Made by a program: the position numbers and the translations under genes. From Bacillota bacterium (GTDB lineage Bacteria; Bacillota; Clostridia; Lachnospirales; Anaerotignaceae): a stretch of DNA of 64,000 nt. The notes beneath the pieces are model-generated. The model saw only the letters and a program-made list of their open reading frames with translations, was not told where the DNA came from and did no database searches. The stretch lies in the NCBI GenBank assembly GCA_021768705.1, contig JAETUG010000004.1, positions 52,425 to 116,424 of the forward strand, read 5' to 3'. Positions 36,975-46,296 of the stretch are shown here, in pieces (position 1 is the first letter of the stretch; each line of letters starts with the position of its first letter).

Positions 36975-37703
36975 TTATGCGTGATCACTCACAACGAACA
37001 TATTCATTTTTTTCAATACACGGATATCTTCTTTGGAAACAGACAGTTCCTCTTTCAGTTCATCATCTTCTTCCAAAATGTGGGGAGAAAGGATAAATTT
37101 GAAGCAGGCAGGCAGGATCGGCTGTGTAGACAGACCACAATATAACCCCGCCATTCTGCCGCTGTGGCTGAAGGAATTGATGGCATAGAGGAAAGCCCTC
37201 TCTACCTTATTGTTCTGATTTTCAAAATTGAAGTTGACGAAAGTATCATAGCGGCGCATGGTGCCATGATACAGCAGCTTGCACTGATAATAGTTCGTAA
37301 AATCCTCCAGATACGCATACATATTTGCATCGAAAACGCCGTTCTCCTCTCCGCCGTCCTGCACTTCGATGACGTTGCGGGCAATGCGGCTGCGTCTGCC
37401 ATCGTAAAAATACATATAATATCTGCTTCTGCCCAGCTTGCGTTTGGTGGATTCTCCTTCTTCCCCCATTGTTTCGCCGGCATCTTCATAATCGATTAGC
37501 TGATTTACAGAAATCCCCAAAGCCTGGGCAATGATAAATAGTGTTTCGATATCAATGGAGATATCCCCATTCTCATATTTAGAAACCGTTGCTTTGCTTT
37601 TATGGATCATCCCCGCAAATGCTTCGATGGTCAGATTCTTCGTTTTTCGGTACAAACGGATCCTCTGCCCCACATGGATACTGATTTCTTTCATCTCTTT
37701 CAC
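36975..37703 (-). CDS. XRE-family regulator with C-terminal sensory-like domain
   Basis: HVGQRIRLYRKTKNLTIEAFAGMIHKSKATVSKYENGDISIDIETLFIIAQALGISVNQLIDY. Confidence 0.9.
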   Translation of the reverse strand: MKEMKEISIHVGQRIRLYRKTKNLTIEAFAGMIHKSKATVSKYENGDISIDIETLFIIAQALGISVNQLIDYEDAGETMGEEGESTKRKLGRSRYYMYFYDGRRSRIARNVIEVQDGGEENGVFDANMYAYLEDFTNYYQCKLLYHGTMRRYDTFVNFNFENQNNKVERAFLYAINSFSHSGRMAGLYCGLSTQPILPACFKFILSPHILEEDDELKEELSVSKEDIRVLKKMNMFVVSDHA

Positions 37704-38432
37704 CTACGTTTTCTCCTAATTGTTTTCTAACATATTTCTCTATGATATCATGTAAAGAATGAACTTTTTTATATCAGGTTTATTATAGTATAAAGATTTC
37801 TATAAAAAAAGTATTCTTTCCAATACTTCATGTATTTTTATAGAAACTTAACATGAGAATTTTCACAAAAGGACAACCACCCAATTCCCGAAAAAACTGT
37901 TTCCTGACACTACTACTGCTCATAAAAAAATACAACGCCTTTTTCGGGCATTTCGAGGCATTTTCCCTTCAAAAGTTTCTTTACACTTGATTTTTTCCAT
38001 TTATTTACAGTTCATAGAAAAATTTATTGTACATCATTGTAACATATAAACAGAAAAAAATTCATATTTTTTCGACATAGCTCCTAAAATCATTCAGAAA
38101 AACACCAATGTCTTTATGGGATTTGACAAATACATTTTCGATAAATCACCTTTCCGCATCTTCCTATATTGACATTATGTCAATTTCATAATAATAAGAA
38201 AATCTATGAATTCTCGTCGTTTTTCATATGTTTCTATCGAAAATAGCAGATTTAAACACCCTTTTTCTACTCTGAATATAAAAACAAGACCTTTCGTTTC
38301 ACTAAATTATTTTTCATCCATTTGCCGAAATTTTATTTTTCAGGCATAATACAGTTTGTAGAACAACCGAAGCACTTTCACTTCGGTATATTTAGAAAAA
38401 AGTAAGAATGAGAATTAGGAGGAGTTCAATCT

Positions 38433-39752
38433 ATGCGTAAAAAAACAAGTTTGAAGGACATTGCAGTAATTGGGCTGGCATTGTTTGCAATGTTTTTTGG
38501 TGCCGGCAATCTGATTTTTCCCCCTCACCTAGGCACAAATGCAGGCAGTGAGTGGTTCTTGGGCTTTATGTGCTTTTTTGTGGCTGACGTAGGCCTAGCT
38601 CTGGTAGCAATCCTTTCCATGATCAAAAGTGGTGACGTTTCCATTCAGGGCGTAACCAAAAAGCTGGGTTCCGTTCCTTCTGTTATCATCAATACTCTGA
38701 TCGTTCTGTGTATTGGGCCTTTCCTGGCAATCCCCCGTACTGCAGCAACAACCTTCGAAATGGGCGTAATGCCTCTGTTCCCCAGCATCAACAGCTGGAT
38801 GTTCGGCGCAGTTTTCTTCGGTTTGGTATTAATGTTTACCGTACGTCCTTCCGGTGTTGTTGATGTAATCGGTAAATATCTGACACCTGTACTGGTTGCT
38901 TGTCTGTTGGCGATGATCGTGATCGGCTTCGTAAACCCCATCGGCGATATCAGCGCAGTAGCAAAATTCGACACAGTAAAAGAAGGCATTATGTCCGGTT
39001 ATCAGACCATGGACGTTCTGGCTTCCATCGTATTCGTTATCATTATCATTTCCGCCGCAAAGGATAAAGGCTATACAGAAACAAAAGACACCATGAACGT
39101 TGTAATCAAATCCAGCATTTTCGCTGCCATCGCTCTGTTCGTGATCTATGGCGGTCTGGCATTCCTGGGTGCAACAACATCCGCCGGCGGTTTTGAATCT
39201 TATAACCAGACAGGTCTGGTAGTAGCAATCACACAGTCTCTGATCGGCAGCTATGGCGTGCTGGTTCTGGCAATCATCGTATTCTTTGCCTGCCTGACCA
39301 CAGCAATCGGTTTGGTTTCTTCCTGTGCATCCTATTTCGAAGACCTGACAAAAGGGAAAGTTTCCTATACAAAGGTAGTTGTCCTGACCGTTGTTTTCAG
39401 CTACATTGTATCCAATTTTGGTATTTCTACCATCATCAGCATCGCTTCTCCCGTACTGAGCCTGCTGTACCCTGTTGTTCTGGTAATGATCGTGCTGAAT
39501 TTCTTCGGCAGCCGCATTAAAAACAACAACATCTATATCTTTGCAGCAGCCTTCGCTCTGGCAGCAAGTGCGGCAGAAGTCCTGTGCGGCTTTGGTCTTC
39601 CTCTGGAATTCATCCATAAACTGCCTCTGGGCTCCTTCCAGTGCGGTTGGATCGTTCCTGCCATCGTCGGCGGCATCATCGGCAAATTTGTGCCTGCGCC
39701 CAAAAGAAGCTTCTCCTTCAGCAAAGAAAAAAAAGATATCGATGCGATTTAA
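38433..39752 (+). CDS. brnQ: Branched-chain amino acid transport system II carrier protein
   Basis: LKDIAVIGLALFAMFFGAGNLIFPPHLGTNAGSEWFLGFMCFFVADVGLALVAILSM. Confidence 0.94.
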   Translation: MRKKTSLKDIAVIGLALFAMFFGAGNLIFPPHLGTNAGSEWFLGFMCFFVADVGLALVAILSMIKSGDVSIQGVTKKLGSVPSVIINTLIVLCIGPFLAIPRTAATTFEMGVMPLFPSINSWMFGAVFFGLVLMFTVRPSGVVDVIGKYLTPVLVACLLAMIVIGFVNPIGDISAVAKFDTVKEGIMSGYQTMDVLASIVFVIIIISAAKDKGYTETKDTMNVVIKSSIFAAIALFVIYGGLAFLGATTSAGGFESYNQTGLVVAITQSLIGSYGVLVLAIIVFFACLTTAIGLVSSCASYFEDLTKGKVSYTKVVVLTVVFSYIVSNFGISTIISIASPVLSLLYPVVLVMIVLNFFGSRIKNNNIYIFAAAFALAASAAEVLCGFGLPLEFIHKLPLGSFQCGWIVPAIVGGIIGKFVPAPKRSFSFSKEKKDIDAI

Positions 39753-39773
39753 TGAAATCTATGATAGAATAGA

Positions 39774-39801
39774 CACCGTAAAAAATACGGTGTCTTTTTT
39801 T
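39774..39801 (+). terminator. Terminator ACACCGTAaaaaaTACGGTGTCTTTTTTT
   Basis: Perfect stem and T-run after brnQ. Confidence 0.85.
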
Positions 39802-39919
39802 ATGAAAAAATTTTCTATTTGGCAAACTTTTTTGTCCTCCATCCCATCTATACTACAGAAAACGAAATCAAAGTTTTCCAAGCTGACCGGAAAGCAATAG
39901 AAACAGGAGGTACCCCTAT

Positions 39920-40408
39920 ATGCAGGACATTTATGACTGCACTGTGCAATATATCATTGAAAATCAAAATAAGTTTTATCGTCTGGCATACAGCTATGTT
40001 CAGGAAGAGCAAGCCGCACTGGATGTGGTGCAAAATGCCATCTGCCGTGCCCTGGAAGGCTGCTTCGGACTGAAAAACCCCTTAGCACTGAAAACGTGGT
40101 TTTACCGCATCCTTGTCAATGAATCACTGCAATATCTGCGCAAGCGAAAAAAAGAAACGACGCTGACAGAAGAACCTACAGCCGTACTCACCTATTGCGA
40201 GCCTGCCTTTGAAGAGGATAAACAGACCTATGAAGCCGTGATGCAGCTGCCCGAAGCCATGAAAAACGTCGTACTCCTCCATTATTATGAGGACCTGACT
40301 CTAAAACAGATTGCAGAAATCACCGACACCCCCCTCAGCACCGTAAAGACCCGACTCTACAGTGCCCTAAAAAAACTCAAATCCACCCTAAAGGAGGAAG
40401 CTTTATGA
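39920..40408 (+). CDS. RNA polymerase ECF-type sigma factor
   Basis: FYRLAYSYVQEEQAALDVVQNAICRALEG...LVNESLQYLRKRKKE...QLPEAMKNVVLLHYYEDLTLKQIAEITDTPLSTVKTRLYSALKKLKS. Confidence 0.92.
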   Translation: MQDIYDCTVQYIIENQNKFYRLAYSYVQEEQAALDVVQNAICRALEGCFGLKNPLALKTWFYRILVNESLQYLRKRKKETTLTEEPTAVLTYCEPAFEEDKQTYEAVMQLPEAMKNVVLLHYYEDLTLKQIAEITDTPLSTVKTRLYSALKKLKSTLKEEAL

Positions 40409-41325
40409 ACCCTGAAAACGGCAAAAAGACTTATGAGTCCATTGAGATCCCCGAAAAACTGAATGAAATGGTGACCCAGACGATCGCTTCTAAAAATAAG
40501 GAGGAATTACGCATGAAATATGAAGAACAGAAAAAGGCAACAAAACCCGCATCCCATCGCCCCGTTTGGAGAGGCTGTGTGGCTGCAGCTGCGGCAATCT
40601 TGGTGGCAGGCACAGTTGGCCTGAACGCCAGCCCTGTCTTTGCGGAAGAAATGAGCAAAGTGCCCGTCATCGGACAGCTGGCACAGGTATTGACCTTCCG
40701 TTCCTTCCAGGGAACCGAGGGCGATGTAGAGCTGAATGTCAATGTACCCGTGGTAAAGGGTGCAGACGGCAAGGAACTGCCTGCAAAGGTAAACGCTCAG
40801 ATCCAGCAGATCACTGCCAACTATGAAGCCGAGGCAAAGGCAGAAATGGAGGAATACAAAAAAGCCTTCTTTGAAACAGGCGGCACAGAAGAAGAATGGG
40901 CAGGACGCACCATGGATCTGTTCATTGATTATGACGTAAAATATTTTACAGACGATATCCTCTCTCTGGAAGTGACCACAGGCAAAAGTTGGGTTTCTGC
41001 CGATGAAGAACGCACCTACTACAACATCGATCTGAAAAACGACAAAGAACTGACACTGGAAGATCTGCTGGGCAAAGATTATGTTTCCATCTGCAACAAG
41101 AGCATTGTGGAACAGATCAATGAGCGGATCGCCGCAGATGAAAACGTTTCCTTCTTCGGTTATGGCAAAGATACAGATGAGATCGGTTCCATTGGCGGCT
41201 TTGAAACTGTAGATGCAAGCACATCCTTCTACCTGAACGCCGATGGTGAAGTCGTGATCTCCTTCCCCGAATATTCCATCGCTCCCGGCTACATGGGGAT
41301 TCAGGAATTTGTAATTACTCCCTAA
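40405..41325 (+). CDS. RsiV-like anti-sigma factor with DUF4163/DUF3298-like extracytoplasmic region
   Basis: Single TM (GCVAAAAAILVAGTVGLNASPVFA), overlaps sigma gene stop; C-terminal YFTDDILSLEVTTGKSW...YNIDLKNDKELTLEDLLG. Confidence 0.85.
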   Translation: MNPENGKKTYESIEIPEKLNEMVTQTIASKNKEELRMKYEEQKKATKPASHRPVWRGCVAAAAAILVAGTVGLNASPVFAEEMSKVPVIGQLAQVLTFRSFQGTEGDVELNVNVPVVKGADGKELPAKVNAQIQQITANYEAEAKAEMEEYKKAFFETGGTEEEWAGRTMDLFIDYDVKYFTDDILSLEVTTGKSWVSADEERTYYNIDLKNDKELTLEDLLGKDYVSICNKSIVEQINERIAADENVSFFGYGKDTDEIGSIGGFETVDASTSFYLNADGEVVISFPEYSIAPGYMGIQEFVITP

Positions 41326-41415
41326 GGGCTCTGCCCTTAGAATCCCGCAAGGGAAATAATTTCCCTTGACCCTTATACACGCAAAAACTCCGTTTTTGCA
41401 AAAGGATAATAAGAA

Positions 41416-41452
41416 AAGGTATCTCTATCATAATGACAGGGATACCTTTTTT
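41416..41452. terminator. Hairpin AAAAGGTATCtctatcataatgacagGGATACCTTTTTT
   Basis: Stem with flanking A/T runs between convergent genes. Confidence 0.7.
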
Positions 41453-41462
41453 ATTAATTGCG

Positions 41463-42848
41463 TTATTTTTTATTCAAAATTTGATCGGCTACATACATAC
41501 CATTCGCCGCCGCCTGAGACAGAGAACGGGTAAAGCCTGCGCCATCGCCGATGGCATAAATACCGGGGCAGCCGTCGATCTCAAACTCCGTACATTTGGG
41601 ACGAGCGGAATAATATTTACATTCAATGCCATAGAGCAGGGTATCATGGTTCGCCGTACCGGGGGCGATCTTGTCCAATGCGTGGAGGGTCTCAATGATA
41701 TTATCCAGCTGGCGTTTTGGCATGCAAAGGCTCAGGTCCCCTGCCACTGCCTTCAGGGTCGGCCGTGTGGTGGATTTTGCTATGCGGCTTTCATCGGAAC
41801 GTCTGCCCTGTTCCAAATCCCCCAGTCTCTGCACCATAACGCTGCCGCCGCTGATGAGGTTCGCCAGGCTTGCCACATATCTTGCGTATTCGATGGGCTG
41901 GCGGAAGGGTTCTGTAAAACGGATGGTAGAGAGCAATGCGAAGTTGGAATTTTCCGTTTTTCTCGCCTGTTCCCGATAGGAATGACCATTGACCGTCAGC
42001 ACACCGCCGGTATTTTCCGTCACCACCTGTCCGCCTTCATTAAAGCAGAACATTCTGGTGATATCGCCATACTGCTTGGAACGATACCAAATCTTGGGCT
42101 CATAAATCTTCTGGCTAAAATGATCCCAGATCATACGGGGCAGTTCTACTCGAACGCCGATATCCACCTGATTATTTTTCAAGGGAATCTGATTCTTTTC
42201 GCACCATGCGGAAAAGAAACGGCTGCCTGCCCGCCCCACGGCAAAAACGATCTGCTCCGCAGTGATGGTCTGTTCTTCCCCATGACAGGAAAGCAGGATT
42301 TCCCGTGTATCCTTATTGATATCCAGCGCCGCTGTATCTGTAGCAATATGGATTTTCGTTTCCAGATATTCGATCAGCTTTCGCATGGTATCAAAATTGC
42401 TGTCTGTGCCCAGATGCTTCAGCTGTGCCTGGCTCATGTGCAGATCATGCTGCAGGCAAAGGCGTTTCAGCTCATTGCTGGGCATGAACCGTTCTGTGGT
42501 GGCGCCGAATTTCACCAAAACGCTGTCTGCTTCTTCAATATAATGGATAACCGTCTGGGGTTCCAAAAATTCCGTCAGCCAGCCGCCGTATTCCGTAGAA
42601 ATAACATATTTCCCGTCGGAAAAGGCGCCGGCCCCCGCCATGCCTTCCATAATGGCACAGGATGCGCATTTTACGCATTTATCTACCTTACCCAGCACAA
42701 TCGGGCAGCTCCGCTGTTTGATGGCGTGACCTTTCTCCACGATCAGCACCTGCAGCTCCGGTTTATTTTCGATCAAACGATAGGCAGTCATGATGCCGCC
42801 GATCCCACCGCCAATGATGGCTACGTCATAGTGTTTTTTCAGTTTCAT
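41463..42848 (-). CDS. FAD-dependent oxidoreductase
   Basis: YDVAIIGGGIGGIMTAYRLIENKPELQVLIVEKG; IVFAVGRAGS; GIYAIGDGAGFTRSLSQAAANGMYVADQIL. Confidence 0.9.
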   Translation of the reverse strand: MKLKKHYDVAIIGGGIGGIMTAYRLIENKPELQVLIVEKGHAIKQRSCPIVLGKVDKCVKCASCAIMEGMAGAGAFSDGKYVISTEYGGWLTEFLEPQTVIHYIEEADSVLVKFGATTERFMPSNELKRLCLQHDLHMSQAQLKHLGTDSNFDTMRKLIEYLETKIHIATDTAALDINKDTREILLSCHGEEQTITAEQIVFAVGRAGSRFFSAWCEKNQIPLKNNQVDIGVRVELPRMIWDHFSQKIYEPKIWYRSKQYGDITRMFCFNEGGQVVTENTGGVLTVNGHSYREQARKTENSNFALLSTIRFTEPFRQPIEYARYVASLANLISGGSVMVQRLGDLEQGRRSDESRIAKSTTRPTLKAVAGDLSLCMPKRQLDNIIETLHALDKIAPGTANHDTLLYGIECKYYSARPKCTEFEIDGCPGIYAIGDGAGFTRSLSQAAANGMYVADQILNKK

Positions 42849-43149
42849 TTTTCCTACGCCTCCTACCGGCTGTCACCAGCTTCATATTTATAAAACAAAA
42901 TGTATAAAAACACCATTTTACACAAAAAGAAAGCGAAGCCATTCTTCTTTGTAAGGAATGTTTTGCTTCGCTTACGATTTATTCTAACCCCAAACCCCAT
43001 TTTTGTCAATCATATTTCACAAGGGATATCCTTCCTTGTTTCTATAAAAAATATTCCTGCTTTTCTATATTCTGCATAATCATTCAAATATAGACTGTTT
43101 TCACTGCGCCTTATGCAAAAGGAAGATTCTCCCGATTATGGAAAGAAAA

Positions 43150-43177
43150 ACCGATGGGTCTCCCCATCGGTTTTTTA
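43150..43177. terminator. Hairpin ACCGATGGGtctCCCCATCGGTTTTTT
   Basis: Perfect stem next to alaS 3' end. Confidence 0.75.
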
Positions 43178-43180
43178 TGA

Positions 43181-45823
43181 TTATTTGATCTGTTCAGCAA
43201 CGATTTCTTTTGCTTTTTCCAGTGCTTCGCCGATCTTGGAAGCATCCTTACCGCCAGCCTGGGCCATATTGGGACGACCGCCGCCACCACCGCCGCAAAC
43301 TGCCGCAGCAGCTTTGATGATGTTGCCTGCGTGTGCGCCCTTCTTCACCACATCATCCGTTGCCATTGCCATCAGGCTTACTTTGCCGCCTGCAGCACCA
43401 GCCAGAACGATGATGCCGCTGCCCAGCTTATTCTTCAGCTGGTCGCCCAGAGTACGCATTGCGTTGGCATCCATATCTTTCACTTCAGCAGCCAGAACCG
43501 CTACACCGTTGATATCCACCTTCTGGTTCAGGATTTCATCTGCTGCACCGCCTGCCATTTTTGCTTTCAGTTTTTCCAATTCTTTTGCCAGTTCCTTCTG
43601 TTCTGCCAGCAGCTGTTCCACTCTTGTCACCAGCTTATCAGGTGTTGTTTTCACCATCTGGCTCAGGGTACGCACTTCGTCCTCCTGTGCCTGATAATGC
43701 TGCAGTGCGCCTTCCCCTGTCAAGGCTTCGATACGTCTGACACCTGCTGCAACGCCGTTTTCGGAAATGATCTTAAAGGAGCCCACCTGTGCTGTATTTT
43801 TCAGGTGTGCGCCGCCGCAAAGCTCGATACTATAGCCGCCCATATCAACGACACGAACCACATCGCCATATTTTTCGCCGAACAACGCCATTGCGCCTTT
43901 TTCCCTGGCTGCGTCGATGCTCATTTCATCTGTATCGATGGCATAGCTTGCAAATACAGCTTCGTTGACCAATCTTTCTACTTCTTTGATCTCATCGGGT
44001 GTCATTGCTGTAAAGTGGGTGAAGTCGAAACGCAGTCTTTCTGCACTGACATAGGAACCTGCCTGTTCTACATGGGTTCCCAGAACAGTTCTCAAGGCTT
44101 TATGCAGCAAGTGTGTTGCGGAGTGGTTTCTGGAGGAAGCCATTCTGTGGTGCAGATCGATAGAAGCGCATACAGTCTCATCCAGAGAGATGGAGCCTTC
44201 TGCCACTTTCCCCATATGAGCGATCTTGCCGCCAACGACCTTCACGCAGTCTGTTACTTCTACCAGACCGTTTGCAGTTTTGATAATACCATGGTCGCCC
44301 ACCTGACCACCGCTTTCAGCATAGAAAGGTGTTCTATCCAGGAATACGGCAACTGTGTCGCCAGCCTGGGCGATACCGGAAATTTCATCATTTGCCACCA
44401 AAGCAACCACTTTTGCATCAGCTACTTCGTTTACATCATAACCGGCAAAAGCTGTCACCATTTCTGCGGACAATTCATTGTATACCGTTTCCGCAGCACC
44501 CATATAGTTGGATTTTGCTCTTGCAGAACGGGCACGTTCCTTCTGCGCCTGCATTTCAGCCGTGAAAGCATCTTCGTCTACGCTCATGCCTGCTTCTTCC
44601 AAAATTTCCTTTGTCAGGTCGATGGGGAAGCCATATGTGTCATAGAGGCGGAAGGATTTTTCACCGCTCATAACTGTCTGCCCTGCGGCTTTCATTTCTT
44701 CCATATCTTCTTTCAGGATTTCCATGCCTTTATCGATCGTCTTATAGAAGCTGTTTTCTTCCGTGGACAAAATTTTGAAGATATATTCCTGTTTGTCTAC
44801 CAGTTCAGGGTATGCATCACCACTGCAAGCGATTACGGCTTTGGACAGTTCTGCCAAAAATTCACCCTGGATGCCCAGCAGCTTGCCATGACGGGCAGCT
44901 CTTCTCAGCAGTCTTCTCAGCACATAGCCGCGGCCTTCGTTGGAAGGCAGAACGCCATCTGCTGTCATCATAGTTACGGAACGAACATGGTCTGTGATGA
45001 CACGGACGGAAACATCGATCTTGTGTTCTTTGCCATATTCCACACCGGCTTTTGCACAAACGGTATCACGGATGGATTTTACAGTATCTACGTCGAAAAT
45101 GGAATCCACACCCTGCATGATGGTCGCCATACGTTCCAGACCCATGCCGGTATCTACGTTTTTGGATGCCAATTCGGAATACGTACCATCCTCTTCCGCA
45201 TTGAACTGTGTCAATACCAGATTCCAGAATTCCATATATCTGTCACAATCGCAGCCTACGCCGCAGGTAGGGCTGTTGCAGCCATATTCGGGGCCACGGT
45301 CATAGTAAATTTCCGTACAAGGACCGCAGGGGCCTGTGCCATGTTCCCAAAAGTTGTCTTCCTTCCCCAGTTTTACGATTCTGTCCCAGGGCAGACCAAC
45401 CTTTTCATGCCAGATCACGCCTGTTTCATCGTCCTCTTCATAAATGGTAACATACAGCTTGTCTTCGGGAATCTCCAGCCATTTTGTGATAAATTCCCAA
45501 GACCAGGGGATGATCTCATTTTTGAAGTAATCGCCAAAGGAGAAGTTGCCCAGCATTTCAAAGAATGTGCCGTGACGAGCGGTTTTCCCAACGTTGTCGA
45601 TATCACCTGTACGGATACATTTCTGGCAGGTGGTCACACGGTTTCTGGGGGGAATTTCCTGCCCTGTAAAGTAAGCCTTCATAGGTGCCATACCGGAGTT
45701 GATCAACAGCAGGCTGTTGTCGTTATGGGGCACCAGAGAGAAGGATTTCAGACGCAGGTGATCTTTTGTTTCAAAGAATTTCAGAAATTCTTCTCTGATT
45801 TCATTTACACCGAGATTTTTCAT
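43181..45823 (-). CDS. alaS: Alanyl-tRNA synthetase
   Basis: FLKFFETKDHLRLKSFSLVPHNDNSLLLINSGMAPMKAYFTG; RNHSATHLLHKALRTVLGTHVEQAGS; start at MKNLGVNEIREEF. Confidence 0.97.
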   Translation of the reverse strand: MKNLGVNEIREEFLKFFETKDHLRLKSFSLVPHNDNSLLLINSGMAPMKAYFTGQEIPPRNRVTTCQKCIRTGDIDNVGKTARHGTFFEMLGNFSFGDYFKNEIIPWSWEFITKWLEIPEDKLYVTIYEEDDETGVIWHEKVGLPWDRIVKLGKEDNFWEHGTGPCGPCTEIYYDRGPEYGCNSPTCGVGCDCDRYMEFWNLVLTQFNAEEDGTYSELASKNVDTGMGLERMATIMQGVDSIFDVDTVKSIRDTVCAKAGVEYGKEHKIDVSVRVITDHVRSVTMMTADGVLPSNEGRGYVLRRLLRRAARHGKLLGIQGEFLAELSKAVIACSGDAYPELVDKQEYIFKILSTEENSFYKTIDKGMEILKEDMEEMKAAGQTVMSGEKSFRLYDTYGFPIDLTKEILEEAGMSVDEDAFTAEMQAQKERARSARAKSNYMGAAETVYNELSAEMVTAFAGYDVNEVADAKVVALVANDEISGIAQAGDTVAVFLDRTPFYAESGGQVGDHGIIKTANGLVEVTDCVKVVGGKIAHMGKVAEGSISLDETVCASIDLHHRMASSRNHSATHLLHKALRTVLGTHVEQAGSYVSAERLRFDFTHFTAMTPDEIKEVERLVNEAVFASYAIDTDEMSIDAAREKGAMALFGEKYGDVVRVVDMGGYSIELCGGAHLKNTAQVGSFKIISENGVAAGVRRIEALTGEGALQHYQAQEDEVRTLSQMVKTTPDKLVTRVEQLLAEQKELAKELEKLKAKMAGGAADEILNQKVDINGVAVLAAEVKDMDANAMRTLGDQLKNKLGSGIIVLAGAAGGKVSLMAMATDDVVKKGAHAGNIIKAAAAVCGGGGGGRPNMAQAGGKDASKIGEALEKAKEIVAEQIK

Positions 45824-45984
45824 AATATGTTCCTCCTTAATTAACGGGTTTTGCTGCGTTTTGAGAAGCGAACAAGTAAGCGAAGCTTGCGTGAGCGCCG
45901 ATTGCAGCAAAAGGTTAGTGATCTTTTCCGAAAGGAAAAGAAATGACCTTAAGAATTTGTTTCAAAGCCAACAGGCAAATACCA

Positions 45985-46255
45985 AATAAAAAAGCCCCTG
46001 AACTACTGTTCAGGGACGAATTTACCGTGGTACCACCCTCGTTACGACCGTCATGAGCCGTCACTCAAAGCCGTTAACGCCGACATACGCCGTGGTATAC
46101 TCTTCCTTTTCCACCACGAAGCTGTGTCCAAAAAGGACCGAAAAGACTGCTTCCACCCTGCGCTGCTGAGGCATTTCCACCTTTCTGCCTCTCTCTGAAA
46201 GTCCTGACCGGGATGTACTCCTTCTTTTCATGGCTTTTTCTAATAATGATTTGAT
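45985..46255 (-). promoter_or_regulatory. T-box leader of alaS
   Basis: Minus strand AGGGTGGTACCACGGTAAATTCGTCCCTGAACAGTAGTTCAGGGGCTTTTTT (T-box plus terminator) upstream of alaS; 5' end approximate. Confidence 0.93.
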
Positions 46256-46296
46256 TATAGACATCCGTTCTCCATTTGTCAAGGCGAATGGTGCAA

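Noticed and set aside
43331-45844. 837-aa plus-strand ORF opposite alaS
   Set aside because: Antisense shadow: alaS on the minus strand is unambiguous, and the plus frame is Cys/His/Phe-rich with no recognisable domain.
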